DNA from: Schistosoma haematobium
Lineage: Eukaryota; Platyhelminthes; Trematoda; Strigeidida; Schistosomatidae
Direction of reading: 5' to 3'
Assembly: GCF_000699445.3 (NCBI RefSeq)
Contig: NC_067201.1
Span: forward strand, 20,625,001 to 20,689,000
Length of the DNA stretch: 64,000 bases
The notes below the pieces were generated by a model that searched no databases, had not been told where the DNA came from, and saw nothing but the letters and a program-made list of their open reading frames with translations. Each line of letters opens with the position of its first letter. Position 1 is the stretch's first letter. A program made the position numbers and the translations under genes. Positions 35,679-46,439 of the stretch are shown piece after piece.

Positions 35679-35935
35679 TGTGGTGTGCGCTACTTATATT
35701 GGCATAAGTAGTATGTGATGTTAGTCGTGAACAGAAAGTCTGGCAGCAAAGAGACAAGAGGATCGAACAGTGAAGAATGGAAACAGAATGCATTTTGTAT
35801 AAAAATGCAAGAACAATGAAATCTGAGTCATTTTGAGATAATTGGTGGACATTTTGCATTTACTTTATGATTGTTAGATTTTACTAACATGTCCTGTAAT
35901 TTCGATTGTTCCCACTGGTGTTCTTGTTTACTACA
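35679..35935 (+). mobile_element. LTR-A solo LTR with 4-bp target duplication
   Basis: 257 bp, TGTGGTGTG to TTTACTACA, flanked by perfect CTTA at 35675-35678 and 35936-35939. Confidence 0.9.
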
Positions 35936-36182
35936 CTTATGGTTATACAGTATTGTGTAGTCGTGTGAGAAAGCATAAAATTGATTCAATGCTCAGTAAT
36001 TTTCAATACTTATCTAACAAAGAAGAATCAGTGATTGTAACTATAAATTATACCATAAATGGTAACTTCTGATGCTAAGAATGAATATATATTCAAGCAT
36101 ATATTGTTGTAAAACTATGATAATCATACGTTACGTTAATTTTATGATAAATTTTTAACACTTGGACATTTATTGATATTTA

Positions 36183-36335
36183 ATAGTGGAATTCATGAGT
36201 CAATTGAAACTGGATTACTATGGGAAACCTGGAAGCACTGGACGGCCACTTCGTCTCAATGTGGGACTCCTCAGCAGTGTGTATGTACGATCCCGCCTCA
36301 TGGGATTCGAATTCAGGACCTATCGGTTCTGGATT
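36183..36335 (-). repeat. HH2 element, 3' half
   Basis: Hammerhead at 36235-36280 with CTGAGGA, a perfect 5-6 bp stem I and GAA followed by G. The unit is cut just beyond the B box (minus CCTGAATTCGAATCC). Confidence 0.8.
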
Positions 36336-36804
36336 CTTTTCAATATCATTTGGACGTTTTACTACGGTATACTAATAATTGGCATGAATGAGACATATAA
36401 AAGTATTGGCATAGCTTGGAAAAACCTCTGGAAATTTATCAAAATACTGATGAATATTTGTAGAGACAACTTATTGAAGGTAAACAGGTCGTTTTTAATG
36501 GAAAAAGCATTTAACTAATGACCATAAACACTATGAAGATAATTCTGGTTCATTTCGAACGACTAACAGACTAATCGCTTAATAACAACATCAAACAAGT
36601 GACATCTATCATTCTATCCGATCGTCGATTCACTGTTTAAGTTATTATTGATTAAATGAATTTGATAAAGCTATCTGAACCAACGATTATGAAAAACCAG
36701 GAAACATGTTAAGTATCTGAATTGCAATGAGATTACTAAAATGTAAAGCCAAATTGAAACATTTGTACTGTCACAAATGATACATTCCAAAAACGGATCA
36801 GATT
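36336..36804. other. No gene or known repeat seen
   Basis: Unassigned AT-rich sequence. Confidence 0.35.
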
Positions 36805-37470
36805 AATTCATTTGATATTGTTTACTTGATTTTTCCCATTATTGTTTAAGACCTCAATTGATCAGTTTCTTAATGGTATACGTGCATCCTGTAAGGATTG
36901 CATTGATATTGTTTTAAGTCAAAAGCATTCTATTCAAAGATGGATAGCGGCTAGCAGCGAAATTCAAAATGCGCGTTTCGTCCTATATGAGACATGTCAA
37001 GTGGATGTACCTGCATTCCACAGTTGATGTTCACTCAGGGACTTGAACCCAGTACAGTTCGCTTCAAACACCATCGTTTTATCCACTTAGATACTGAGTC
37101 CTCAAGACCACTTGCTTTCGTAATGGCATAAAGTTTAAATTCACTTGATGTTGTTTGCTTGTATCTTCCCATTATTGTTAAGGATTGCAATTGATCAATT
37201 TCCTATTGACAGATATGCATCCTGTACGGATTGCCACGATATTGCGTTAAGTCACAAACTTTTTAAGCAAAAGTGTATAGTGGCTAATAATGGAATCGAG
37301 GACGCGAGTTTCGTCTTGTTTAGACTTCGTCAGCTATATGTACTTGCATCTCCGAGTTGATATCCACTCCGGAATTCTGTAATGCAGGTACATCCAGCTG
37401 ACTAGCTCCAAATAAGACAAAACATGCGTCCTGAATTCCACTACTAACCACCATTCATCTTTACTTATAA
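36805..37470 (-). repeat. S-alpha tandem pair plus inverted end
   Basis: Two minus-strand monomers with hammerheads about 333 bp apart (36955-37015 and 37287-37346), closed by a plus-oriented hammerhead fragment (37378-37450). The second ribozyme keeps CTGACGA and GAAA, with one extra A before a 4-bp stem II. The first and the inverted one are decayed. Confidence 0.87.
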
Positions 37471-38164
37471 TAGATCAGATTAATCTTCTATTCAATTATA
37501 TAAAATGATATGTATAAACTTTTATTATTCTAGTTCACATATTTACTGAACAACTAAATACTGTCTCTGAATTTGTTTTATTATTCTCTCACATTGAACT
37601 ACTAATAACCTACTGTCTAAACTAGTGAATAATTCATTGTCCGGCTGTTTTTGTTGTTGTTGCTGTGATTTAGGCTACCACTGTGTTCTTTTACAATATG
37701 AAATAACACACAAAAAAGAGTAATTTGTTTAGTTGTCGAATGCCTAATACCACATTGTTTTTCTTAGCTTCTCTCTTCCAGATTTCTTCTTCTTCTTCTT
37801 CTTCGTCTTCGTCTTCCTCTTCTTCTTCTTCTTACTAATGTATATCCGGAAACTAATGTAAACAATAGACTTATGTCTAGACAATAATACCTTTATGTAT
37901 ATGTATCTATATATAACCATATATATATCTTTATAATAGTCAATATGATATATTATTCATTAATCATTTGTTTTGATATTGTTCCTAATTTATCCCTTTT
38001 TAAAGGAGTAAGAAAAAGAATATACACTACGGTAAGATGTTTTGTTTAGTTTGTATTCTGGTTATATCTTTTATTCTCTTGTTGTTGTTCTTCTTCTTTC
38101 ATTTTAATCAACGTAATTAGGGAACATATATTGAATATTATCTATGGATACATGTATATTTCTA
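37471..38164. other. Unassigned, with (CTT)n tract
   Basis: A CTT/CGT tract lies at 37787-37832. Otherwise AT-rich with short AT-dinucleotide runs near 37910-37930. Confidence 0.45.
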
Positions 38165-38545
38165 TAGTTGAAATCATGAGTTAATTGAAGATAGACTATC
38201 ATGGAAAACCTGGAAGTACTCGATCGTCATTTCGTCCTAGTATAAGATACTTCAGTGGGGTTCAACAGCGACTATTGTGAAACAGTAACTCATTAAAGAC
38301 AAAAGTGGATGTGTCATTCAATTTCGTGAATTAGTTGAAATTAGACAGCAACACTGTTGGTAACCGGTTTGATGATCTAAAGGTTAAGCGCTCGCGCTCG
38401 AGATCGGTAGATCCTGTGGTTCAAATCTTGCAGATGTGCATTTTCAAGGAGGAGTCTCACAACAGAACGGAACGGCCGTTCAGTGCTTTCAGGTTTTCCA
38501 TGGTGATCTAGCTTCAACTGACTCATGAATTCAACCATTAAATTA
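38165..38545 (+). repeat. HH2 inverted dimer
   Basis: A minus-oriented 3' part (38165-38258) is joined to a nearly full plus unit with leader (TCATTCAATTTCGTGAATTAG), promoter and a decayed hammerhead (GAAC for GAAA). Confidence 0.82.
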
Positions 38546-38762
38546 CAGAAGGAATTTCCATAAATCTTATTTGACTTATTCATTGGATAGAAAATTACTG
38601 CAACAACTAAAGTAATAAGGATTGTAAGAATTTAATTGAAAAAAGGACGATTAGTTGAGAGGATTATAGTGGCTCACAAAAAGATTTTTCTCTCATATAT
38701 GGTTACGTAACTATGTTAAAATTATGGTAGATAGATAGAATTTCTAAACCATTATCCATATT

Positions 38763-39055
38763 ATAATCGAAGATGGACGGTGGCTTGCATTGGAATCCAG
38801 GACACACGTGTCGTCCTATTTGGAACTCGTCAACCGGATGTAACCGCATCACCCCGTTGCATAAGCAAGTGGCTATCAGGACTCAGTAGCTAAGTGGATA
38901 AAACGATGGCGTTTGAAGCGAACTGTACTGGGTTTGAGTTACTGAGTGAACATCAACTGTGAGATGTAGGTACATCCAGCTAACGAGTTCCAAATAGGAT
39001 GAAACGCGCATCCTGGATTCCACTACTAGCCACTGTTCATCTTTGTTTATGATAT
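38763..39055 (+). repeat. S-alpha inverted dimer
   Basis: A minus-oriented hammerhead half (38763-38855) joins a plus-oriented promoter plus hammerhead (38860-39050). The plus copy has a good A-box region (GGACTCAGTAGCTAAGTGG) but the core reads CTAACGA. The minus copy reads TTGACGA with GACA for GAAA. Confidence 0.85.
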
Positions 39056-39208
39056 TGTTGTTTTACAAAAAGTCGGTATTGAACTTTTGAAACTTAAATC
39101 TGTATGATAGTTTTAGGATCGGCTTAATCAGTATTTTTTCTGTTAAAACTCCAATGTTATAAACACTTTTTATAAGACATGAGTGCCTACTATTCATGGC
39201 ATCAGTAA

Positions 39209-40095
39209 TGTGTTGTGTGCTTCTGATGTCAGCAAATATAACAAGTATGTATCATCAATCGGAAGTGAAATACCTGGCAGATCGACGAAAAGAGAACGAG
39301 AATAGAGAATTATTGGTATGGAAACGGAGGAACAATCAAGTCTTAGACCATTCATTAACATTTTGTAAATGAAATATTTACTACACAGTTCTAAGGTTTT
39401 ACTAAGATGTTCAGTAATTTTGTGTTCAAATATATTCGATTGTAGCCACTTGTGTTCTCACCCACTATATTTGGTGTCGCTACCAACCAGGAAGGAGCAT
39501 TGGTGCTTTTCTGAGGACGCAGTTGCAGGCCTGAATCCGAAGTGACAGTTGGGAAGGTCTGGTACGGTTAAGTGACGTGTTCTGGTGGGGCGGTGTTGGC
39601 TGTGGCTATTTCTGTCGATGAAGAGAAGCTGTGGGACATGCGGCTGCTGGCATATATTGAATGTAGATGGCTCAGCAGGTCACTGATGCACAGGCGTTGA
39701 ATGTGCTGGGTTGTGAGTGTACGTCCGGTTTCGATGGCCCGTCAGGTCAACGGAGATATGAAGGTCAACTCGCCACAGACTCGACATTTTGATGGAGAGT
39801 GTGGCACGGATTGCAAAAAAAAGAAGAAAGTGGCATAGAAAGCAAAACCACCGTAAGAACGACTGCTTTAAAGCAGGGATGAGTGTGGTGTATGCTACTT
39901 ACGTCAACAGATATACCTAGTATATATCATCAATCGGGAAAGAAATACCTGGAGGTAGAAGGTTAAGAAGATCGAAGAAACGAGGACGAGGACGAGAACG
40001 AGAACAAAGAATGATTGGTGTGGAAACGAAGAAACAACGAAGTCTGAGACGAATGATTGACATTTTATGAATGGTTCTCAGATTTTACTACGAGA
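39209..40095 (+). mobile_element. Miniature two-LTR retroelement (LTR-A, TRIM-like)
   Basis: Left LTR 39209-39469 (261 bp), a 414-bp interior, and a 3'-truncated right LTR starting at 39884. Just inside the left LTR is TTTGGTGTCGCTACCAACC, a TGG-containing candidate tRNA primer-binding site. Just before the right LTR is the purine-rich AAAGCAGGGATGAG, a candidate polypurine tract. The interior is GC-richer than its surroundings and has no gag-pol; a cysteine-containing frame on the minus strand (CRVCGELTFISPL) is not clearly a known domain. It could be a terminal-repeat retrotransposon in miniature or a deletion derivative. Confidence 0.75.
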
Positions 40096-40229
40096 TATCA
40101 TTATTACTATATAACAATACAGTAGACTATTTCAATTAACTTTTGATTATCTCACAAAATGTTACCATCTCAAGTATGATTCCTTAATCACTATAATAAA
40201 AATTTGATTGTCAATCATATATTACTTAC

Positions 40230-40595
40230 CACTACAGAATTCCGGTTTTCTTAATTCAACAAATTTATCACTTAAACAATTGACAACATGAAGAAAACAA
40301 GTATTACGATAAGTTTTTCCATTTGATCCACAAACAACTGGCCAACCATATGTTTGAACTGGTGTTTTCCAAACAGGATCACCAAATACTTGTGTTTTCC
40401 TTTTATTTAGTATACCTGTAGATGATGATGAGGATGACGATGCTGAAGTTAATGTTTCTTGTCCATTTCTAAATGATGCATTACAATCTAATGGTAGTTT
40501 AGCACAATCCATACAAATTGGTTGACCAGTTAAATGATGTGGACTACATCTCATTTCAGCTCTTGGACATTGGATATTAGAACAAGTAGCTTTAC
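40230..40595 (-). CDS. fst: Follistatin, exon 4 (third follistatin domain)
   Basis: The coding exon encodes residues ~374-494 of the predicted protein. It opens with the EGF-like hook (KATCSNIQCPRAEMRCSP) and continues into a Kazal module whose six cysteines are all present: Cys in CMDC, LDC, VVC, NTC, VNC and EFC. Between the second and third Kazal cysteines is an unusually long, Ser-rich insertion (TSASSSSSSSTG, then a basic stretch), whereas vertebrate follistatin has about ten residues there. The acceptor is TTCACAG|GT on the minus strand and the donor is AGTG|GTAAGT at 40229, both phase 1. The open donor shows that the transcript continues to a further exon at lower coordinates, which I could not identify. 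Follistatins are secreted binders of activin/BMP ligands. Confidence 0.88.
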
Positions 40596-40669
40596 CTGTG
40601 AATAAATTTAAATAACTTTAGTTAGATATTAATCATTCAAATGAATTATATGAAATTAAATCATTTACT

Positions 40670-41360
40670 TTTGAAGTGAACAGTATTGGGTTCGAGTCCA
40701 AGAATGAACATTAACTCTGATATTGTTGAAGATGTTAGATCCCGAGAACTCACTTGGTAAATACCTTATTCTTGTAATTTTATTTTAAAATTTTGAATTT
40801 CTTGTTTTCGAGCCAAAAGCGCTCATTTTCACCTTCATGTTGTATTTCTCACTTGGGAGAATCTTAAACGCTATTGGTTCGTTGTATCTTTTAGTGTGCT
40901 ATTTTGTAACGCTTCCCAAGGACAATTTATTGCTGTATATATCCGTTTGATTTGTGCCTGTCATTATTGCTCGTGCTTCTGGCTGCTTGCGGAATATATT
41001 TCCCCGTTTGAACTTGGACTTCTCTCTCTAGTTAGAGAGCTGGGATGCATCAGAATAGCTAGCTTATTGGTCATTGGTCACAGAGTCTTTGTTCCGTTCG
41101 CAGACTAGGTGAACTCGTAATAGCTTCAAACATAGCAGAGATACAGGTACATTCGATTGACGAGTCCCAACTAGAACGAAACATGCGTCGAACTGGATTA
41201 CACTGCTAGCCACTACCCAATTTTGTGAATTAAAGTAATATCGATGCAATCCGTATAGGATACACATATGCCAATAAGAGACTGATCAATTGCATTCTTA
41301 AATAACAATGGAAAGATTCAACTAAAACAATGCCAAGTGAACTTATAAGTGGTATTTCAT
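40670..41360 (+). repeat. S-alpha unit split by an insertion
   Basis: The promoter end (GAACAGTATTGGGTTCGAGT, 40678-40697) and the AACTCTGA stretch (to about 40721) are separated by ~400 bp from the hammerhead (41128-41205) and tail. In uninterrupted units the stretch reads straight into GAGATGCAGG. The hammerhead core is TTGACGA with GAAA kept. Confidence 0.8.
40722..41127. mobile_element. Unnamed insertion in S-alpha (candidate DNA transposon)
   Basis: About 405 bp breaking the S-alpha unit. Its ends are imperfect inverted repeats (TATTGTTGAAG on the left, CTTCAAACATA on the right, plus GAACTCAC and GTGAACTC further in). No coding motif is evident and no family is recognised. The target duplication is unclear. 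Confidence 0.5.
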
Positions 41361-41469
41361 ACCACTTGAATAAACGGTGTTCTTGTAATTCAGGAGCCCA
41401 TTTGGTAACTTTTTTATTCCAAAATTTTTCATACGCTGGCTCCAAAGTCCTATATGGATCGTCACCAGA

Positions 41470-41545
41470 GATCTAGGCATATCTTCCTGATGAGTTCCAA
41501 AGGAGGAGGGAAGAAAGAGCATACCAGATTTTACTGCTAACCATT
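41470..41545 (+). repeat. Decayed S-alpha hammerhead piece
   Basis: CTGATGAGTTCCAAA followed by a purine-rich insertion and ATACCAGATTTTACTGCTAACC, matching the S-alpha 3' block at low identity. Confidence 0.5.
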
Positions 41546-41799
41546 ATTTATTGAATTACTCATTTTAGATGTAACACAGGTTATGGGGATATTAATGAAC
41601 TAAACATTGTTTTTATCAACCAGAAGTTTATAACTCCTCAGTAATGTAGAACGCGACTTTGAATTTTCTAGTAAACAATCCGATAATACACAGTCCAGCA
41701 AAGAAAATTTTCTTTTGAATCATGTTCATTCCGATAACATTTCCAAGTAAACTATTACTATTGAATTGGTTCACATACAATGATTTGAATTATTCTTTA

Positions 41800-42050
41800 T
41801 TGGTTGCGTTTTTTTGTGAGTCAGTTTTCTACGGGATGGGGTCGCTAACCCCTTGCCCAACCCTCCTCCTTTATCCGGGCCTTGGACCGGTAGTAGCCCA
41901 AGAGGAGCTCCAGGGGGGAGTACGCCGAGAAATGGAGACGAACACTAAAAGAACTAGAAAGGAAGGCTCAAGACAAAGTGGGTTGGAAAATGCTGGTCGG
42001 CGGCTTATGATCCATTGGGAGTAACAAGCGTAAGTAAGTAAATAAGTAAG
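41800..42050 (+). mobile_element. Composite repeat with RTE-like 3' tip
   Basis: Same junction type as 20155-20345: a GC-rich block (GGGATGGGGTCGCTAACCCC, CCAGGGGGGAGTACG) followed by the RTE tip (GGAAAATGCTGGTCGGCGGC, GTAACAAGCGTAAGTAAG). Confidence 0.65.
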
Positions 42051-42129
42051 GTTCAAATGCAAACAAGACAAAACACTGTTAAACATTAATCTAATATGAC
42101 ATTTAAGGGAGCGTGTTTTTGTGAAAATA

Positions 42130-42269
42130 TGGTTCACTTAATGGGAAGAATTCATTTTGGGATATTACTGAAAACTAAAAAGTCACTGGACAGTCATTCT
42201 GTTTTAATGAGACTTCTCAGTTGTTCATATTCACAACCATCCCTACAAATCAAACTTAGAACATTCAAG
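42130..42269 (-). repeat. HH2 fragment, decayed
   Basis: Plus-strand GTCACTGGACAGTCATTC followed by GAGACTTCTCAGTTG retains the order of the HH2 hammerhead block but not its core. Confidence 0.5.
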
Positions 42270-43059
42270 TGCTAAAATGAGTTTGAAATAGAATAATCCA
42301 CATCTCCAGCACCAGTCAATTAGTAGTATACCATGACCATCATCTATCCTCAGCAATGCTGATTATTTCACTCACAAAACACCACGGGCTCTAATCGTAC
42401 CGTTAACATCGGCTACCTCACCTGAAATTGTAGATTTTCCTTACTCATGAGTATTACTTAGTATAAACTCTAAGTTAAACAGGACTTCCTGCTGACTCTC
42501 GAAAATCACTTAGTGCCTAAATAGCTTAATGAAGTTTAAACAGTCTGACTGACTAATAATTATAGGATTAAATATCAGGTCAAACGTGAAAGAGATTAAA
42601 ATAAATATGCAGACAATAACAGGACAACGTCCAGGAACAACCAACAAAGATCTAGGTTGGCAATATCAAGCTGCCAGTCGTACCGATGTATGAAATTTGG
42701 ATAGTTTACTTCTGTCTAACGTTTATCCTGTAGATTTTGTTCATATGACCATTCAGCTCAGAGAACGAAGCTCTCCCACCCTTGATTTAAATATCATAGA
42801 ATTTTAAACCAACCATATAATTTATCAAAATCCAGCGATTAACTTATCATTCATTATGTTATAATGAACCAGTATCTTGGGTTTCAAAACTATTCCAAAT
42901 TGATATAAACTCATATGTATGAGAATACATGTTGTATACTGCTTTGTGATCTTAGCTCTCAACTCACGTGACAAGAGAGATTGCATATAAGGATACAGTA
43001 CAGGAAGAAATAATTAGTTCGCAGAAAGAAAGATATGAAGCGATTTTAATCTCATAGTT
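42270..43059. other. No gene or known repeat seen
   Basis: Unassigned intronic DNA of fst intron 3. Confidence 0.35.
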
Positions 43060-43470
43060 TAAAGGAAGACAGAGAGTGTATACACCTGAGCCATGTCACC
43101 ACGAGCCTTCAACGTTCGGTTACGTTAGTCACGCGGATCCCAACTAAGTAGTCTACATCTACCAACATGTCTCAGACTAGAAATTATTGACTTCAAGCAC
43201 TGACGCTAATTTTTGGTTTGGCCGCCCCTAACTTTCTTCCAGTCGTCTCCAACACTAGTCAGCATTGCGAGTAGTGGTAATCGGTGTTTAGGCATACGTA
43301 ACACGTGGCCCAACCTCACCAACAGATTTATCATAATTCCCTAATACCCTGAGTCTAACCTCACAATTACTTACCCGGTGATCGCAGAAGGTGAAAGTAA
43401 TATTTCTAAGGCATCTGTGGTCAAATACTAGTAGCTTACGAGTATTTTCTACTCTTAATGGACACGTTTC
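43060..43470 (-). mobile_element. Fragment of a second non-LTR retrotransposon family
   Basis: The minus strand encodes CPLRVENTRKLLVFDHRCLR followed by a NITFTFCDHRVSNCEVRLRV stretch. This is the C-terminal Cys/His-rich region that follows the RT in another schistosome non-LTR family, distinct from the KRRWKW family. Frames are broken and no RT part is present. Confidence 0.65.
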
Positions 43471-43484
43471 GCAGAGAATGATCA

Positions 43485-43610
43485 GTGTAGAAACAAAAGA
43501 ACAATGAAGTGTGAGACAATTGACTTGTATTTGCAAAAGGAATAGTTAAGTTTGAGACCATTGATTGATACTTTGCAAATGAAGTATTTACTGTATCGTT
43601 CACAACTGTA
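43485..43610 (+). mobile_element. LTR-A internal fragment
   Basis: GAATGATCAGTGTAGAAAC to the GCAAATGAAGTATTTACTGT block, with a local duplication of the GACAATTGACTTGTATTTGC segment. Confidence 0.6.
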
Positions 43611-43844
43611 CTTTCACATCAATTCTTTGGACCAAAGTAGTAATGGAATTAACAATACAACTCTTAATTTACTTCAAGACTCAATGGCTGAAATATACGT
43701 CAGGTTGAGAGTTTCTTGTTAATATAACAAGTGTTTAATTATTATCAGTTTATGGTTCATGAGAGATAATTAACGTAATTTGATGAAAAAGTGCTGGTGA
43801 CCTCCATCAGATTATGTACCATCAGCCAGATCATGCTCTCAAAT

Positions 43845-44365
43845 GCCTTGGTACAGCCGAGGGTGGAAAGAATCTGCTATCCCTCTCAAAATGCTCTCAC
43901 TTTGCGGCGCACATACGGTCACTGTCAAGTAAGTTCTACTCACTGCCTTCTCGCGGCGGGGGAGTTTTATTTCACGAAAATGAGAGGACGAAAAGCAAAT
44001 ATCCGGCTCTTTAACCGGGTTGGTGGATATAGAGGATCCATCTAAAGGAGTTGGAGAACCCTAATCCCAAACCATTGGTGCACATGGGCCCCAGGATTCT
44101 AAGGAAACAAATGGCACATTAAGCAATTATTGGTCATTGGCTACCATGAGACTATATCTCCTGACGTTGATCCACTGCCTTGTGGATCATACCTTTAGGT
44201 CGAAAGTTCCGGATGCGGCTCCCTAAGAAATTCACCTGTTCCGGTCTGGGCACCCGGGCAGTATTGCAGCCCACGCACAAATCAAGTGACTTGTATGGGG
44301 CATGTGTATTCGGTGCCTCTTTGAACCAATATTTACGTGTTCAAATAAAGAAATAAAGATCAATC
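43845..44365 (+). repeat. R500 repeat
   Basis: Near full length. The 5' CCTTGGTACAGCCGAGGGTG, GTTGGTGGATATAGAGGATC, CACCCGGGCAGTATTGCAGC and the 3' end AATATTTACGTGTTCAAATA are all present. Confidence 0.82.
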
Positions 44366-44574
44366 AGAAACATGAATAAAAGAGGTCAGAAGTGAGATTA
44401 TTTGATGTTATTTTATGGTGTCAAGGGATTCTATATTAATATTTTAAAAATGATATATGAAATGAAAATGAGTTCAATACCCATACAGTTGGAGAAGCTG
44501 AAATACATCGATTTCTAGACACTAGGCTTGCAAACAGTAATACCGAAATATGGTCAGAAATATTACTATCAAAT

Positions 44575-44725
44575 TTAAGTTATCATGGGTTCAGATCCTG
44601 AGTGCGGGATCGTCGATGCTCACTGTCAAGGAAGAATCCTATACTAGAACGAAACAGTTGTCCAATGCTTCCAGATTTTCCATGATGTTCTAGCTTACAT
44701 TGACTCATCAATTCAACTATTAAAA
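44575..44725 (+). repeat. HH2 element, 3' half
   Basis: Starts within the promoter (GGGTTCAGATCCTGAG). The hammerhead is of the CAAGGAAGAATCC variant with GAAA; the tail runs to CAATTCAACTATTAAA. Confidence 0.75.
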
Positions 44726-44833
44726 TCAATATAGTAAATTACTAGTTTGGATCTATATTCAGAGCATTATGAACTATCAATGAAATCCTATAACAAAATA
44801 ATTAGTCAGTAAATATATAGATATGAACTCATA

Positions 44834-45053
44834 TTGTGATGTAAGCTACTTATATCCACATAAGTAGTATATGACGATAGTCAGGAATAGAATGTATTTC
44901 AGTAAAAGATTGAGTAGGAAAGAACAAAAACGGAAGGTGATTGGTATGAAAATGCAGGAACAATGAAATCTGAGACGATAAACTGCTATTTACAAAAAGA
45001 ACAGTCAAGTTTAAGACAATGGATTGATATTTTGCAAATTAACTATTTACTGT
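44834..45053 (+). mobile_element. LTR-A, 3'-truncated by HH2
   Basis: Starts TGTGATGTAAGC. It carries the same internal duplication type as 43485-43610 and stops at TTTACTGTATTTTC, where the HH2 unit begins. Confidence 0.72.
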
Positions 45054-45525
45054 ATTTTCATTAGTTGAGATCATGAGTAAATTGAAGCTAGACCAGTATA
45101 GAAAATCCGGGAGAACTGGACGGCCTATTGTGGGACTCCTCTTTGGTAGTGCACATCCCTGACCCCACCTTGCGAGATTCAAACACAGGACCTGTCAATC
45201 TCGCGCATGAGCGCTTAACCACTGAGTCCTCCGGCATCCAACCGTGTTAATGACTAACTTCAACTAGTCCACGAAATTGAATAACACATCCACCATTATC
45301 TTCAGTGAGTTACTATCTCACAACAGACCCAGTTGAACTTCACTCGTCACTGCTTCTCACTAGAACTCCAAAAAATACCTCTTGAAGCCAGTCATTAGTG
45401 AACATTTGATGATTAGTATCTCGTGCACACACGAGATTCGAACCCAGGACCTATCAGTCTTGCGCGTGAGCACTTAACCTCCAGACCACTGAGTCTACTG
45501 GTATCCAACAGTGTTAATGTCATCA
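45054..45525 (-). repeat. HH2 tandem units, second one deleted
   Basis: A full minus-strand unit in which the GAAA strand of the hammerhead is deleted (plus strand GGACGGCCTATTGTGGGAC). It is followed by a second unit retaining only the promoter region (B box minus GGTTCGAATCT at 45435). Confidence 0.82.
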
Positions 45526-45575
45526 TTTAATGTTCTTATTCACTTATAATATAATCAAAACTAAATATAACTTAC

Positions 45576-46358
45576 TTCGACATTCTCCTTTATATGCTAT
45601 TCTTACTTCTAATTGATTTTTTAATCCAGCTAATTTAAGATCACAACTATTATAAAATGTTTGATTATTTGTACTACATATTGGTTCATGAAATGTTGAT
45701 TCAGGACAATTATTTAATGTTTTCCATGATTGTTCACTCCAATATTCACATGATGGACGTCCATCAAATTGACGTAATAAACAATATTCATTTGTATTAC
45801 ATATTAATTCTTTAGATAATTCATCATTAGAATAAATTGTCTTTTCATCAAAGATGGATTCATCTATATTTGATATATATGTATTTAGATCTGTTGATGT
45901 TCTACGATTCATAATGATGATATCATCTAGATTGTTTGTATAGTCTTGATTATCTGTTGTTGATGATGATGACGATGGTAGTACTGTATTTGTTGTTGAG
46001 ATTGATGAAGTCGATGATGGTAATGACGAAACATCTTTTCCTTCTTCATAATCATTATATAAAGTTTTAAATAATGAATTAAGATTGAAATTTTTCTCTG
46101 ATAATATACTTAAATCGGAACATCGTAAACCTTCATCCGGACATGGAATTACTTCAAGACTTTCTTTTGGTAATTTACAACGTGCTTGTTTTAAATGACA
46201 TTGATTATGAAAACGTCTTAAATTAGTTGTACATAATGGACCAGTTAAATAATCAGCTGTATTACATTGTAATCGACATTTACATTTTGGTTCATTATTA
46301 ATCATACGACAATAATGTCCTTCAGGACATACATATCCTTTACATGTTGAAGGTAATT
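45576..46358 (-). CDS. fst: Follistatin, exon 3 (follistatin domains 1 and 2)
   Basis: 783-bp exon, predicted residues ~113-372. Domain 1 (~117-184) reads TCKGYVCPEGHYCRMINN, then a Kazal module with all six cysteines (KCKC, LQC, PLC, NQC, ARC, IPC). A ~105-residue Ser/Thr/Asp-rich linker follows, absent from vertebrate follistatin, and then domain 2 (~296-372): LICNTNEYCLLRQFDGRPSC and a Kazal module ending AYKGEC. Domain 2 has only four Kazal cysteines (NNC, PIC, NSC, GEC); the positions equivalent to the first and fifth, which pair with each other, are both non-cysteine. The acceptor is TTATTTAG|AA and the donor CGAA|GTAAGT, both phase 1. An upstream ATG within the open frame lies in the intron and is not used. 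Confidence 0.92.
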
Positions 46359-46439
46359 CTAAATAATAAAAAAATGATAGAGATATGATGATAATAATAA
46401 TAATCATTGTAAGAAAGGAAATGTGAAGATTTTTGGGTT

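Noticed and set aside
39470..39883. Zinc-finger-like gag protein in the miniature LTR element
   Set aside because: A CxxC pair is visible on the minus strand, but the expected CCHC spacing is not present and stops intervene. Reported only as unassigned interior sequence.
41064..41445. Two small frames near the S-alpha unit at 41 kb
   Set aside because: They translate the S-alpha tail and hammerhead in a non-coding element, and equivalent frames in other copies differ.
43288..43536. Cysteine-rich frame considered as a further follistatin exon
   Set aside because: Its FDHRCLR...HRVSN pattern is that of a non-LTR retrotransposon C-terminus. The cysteine spacing does not fit a Kazal or EGF-like module and there is no suitable splice acceptor.
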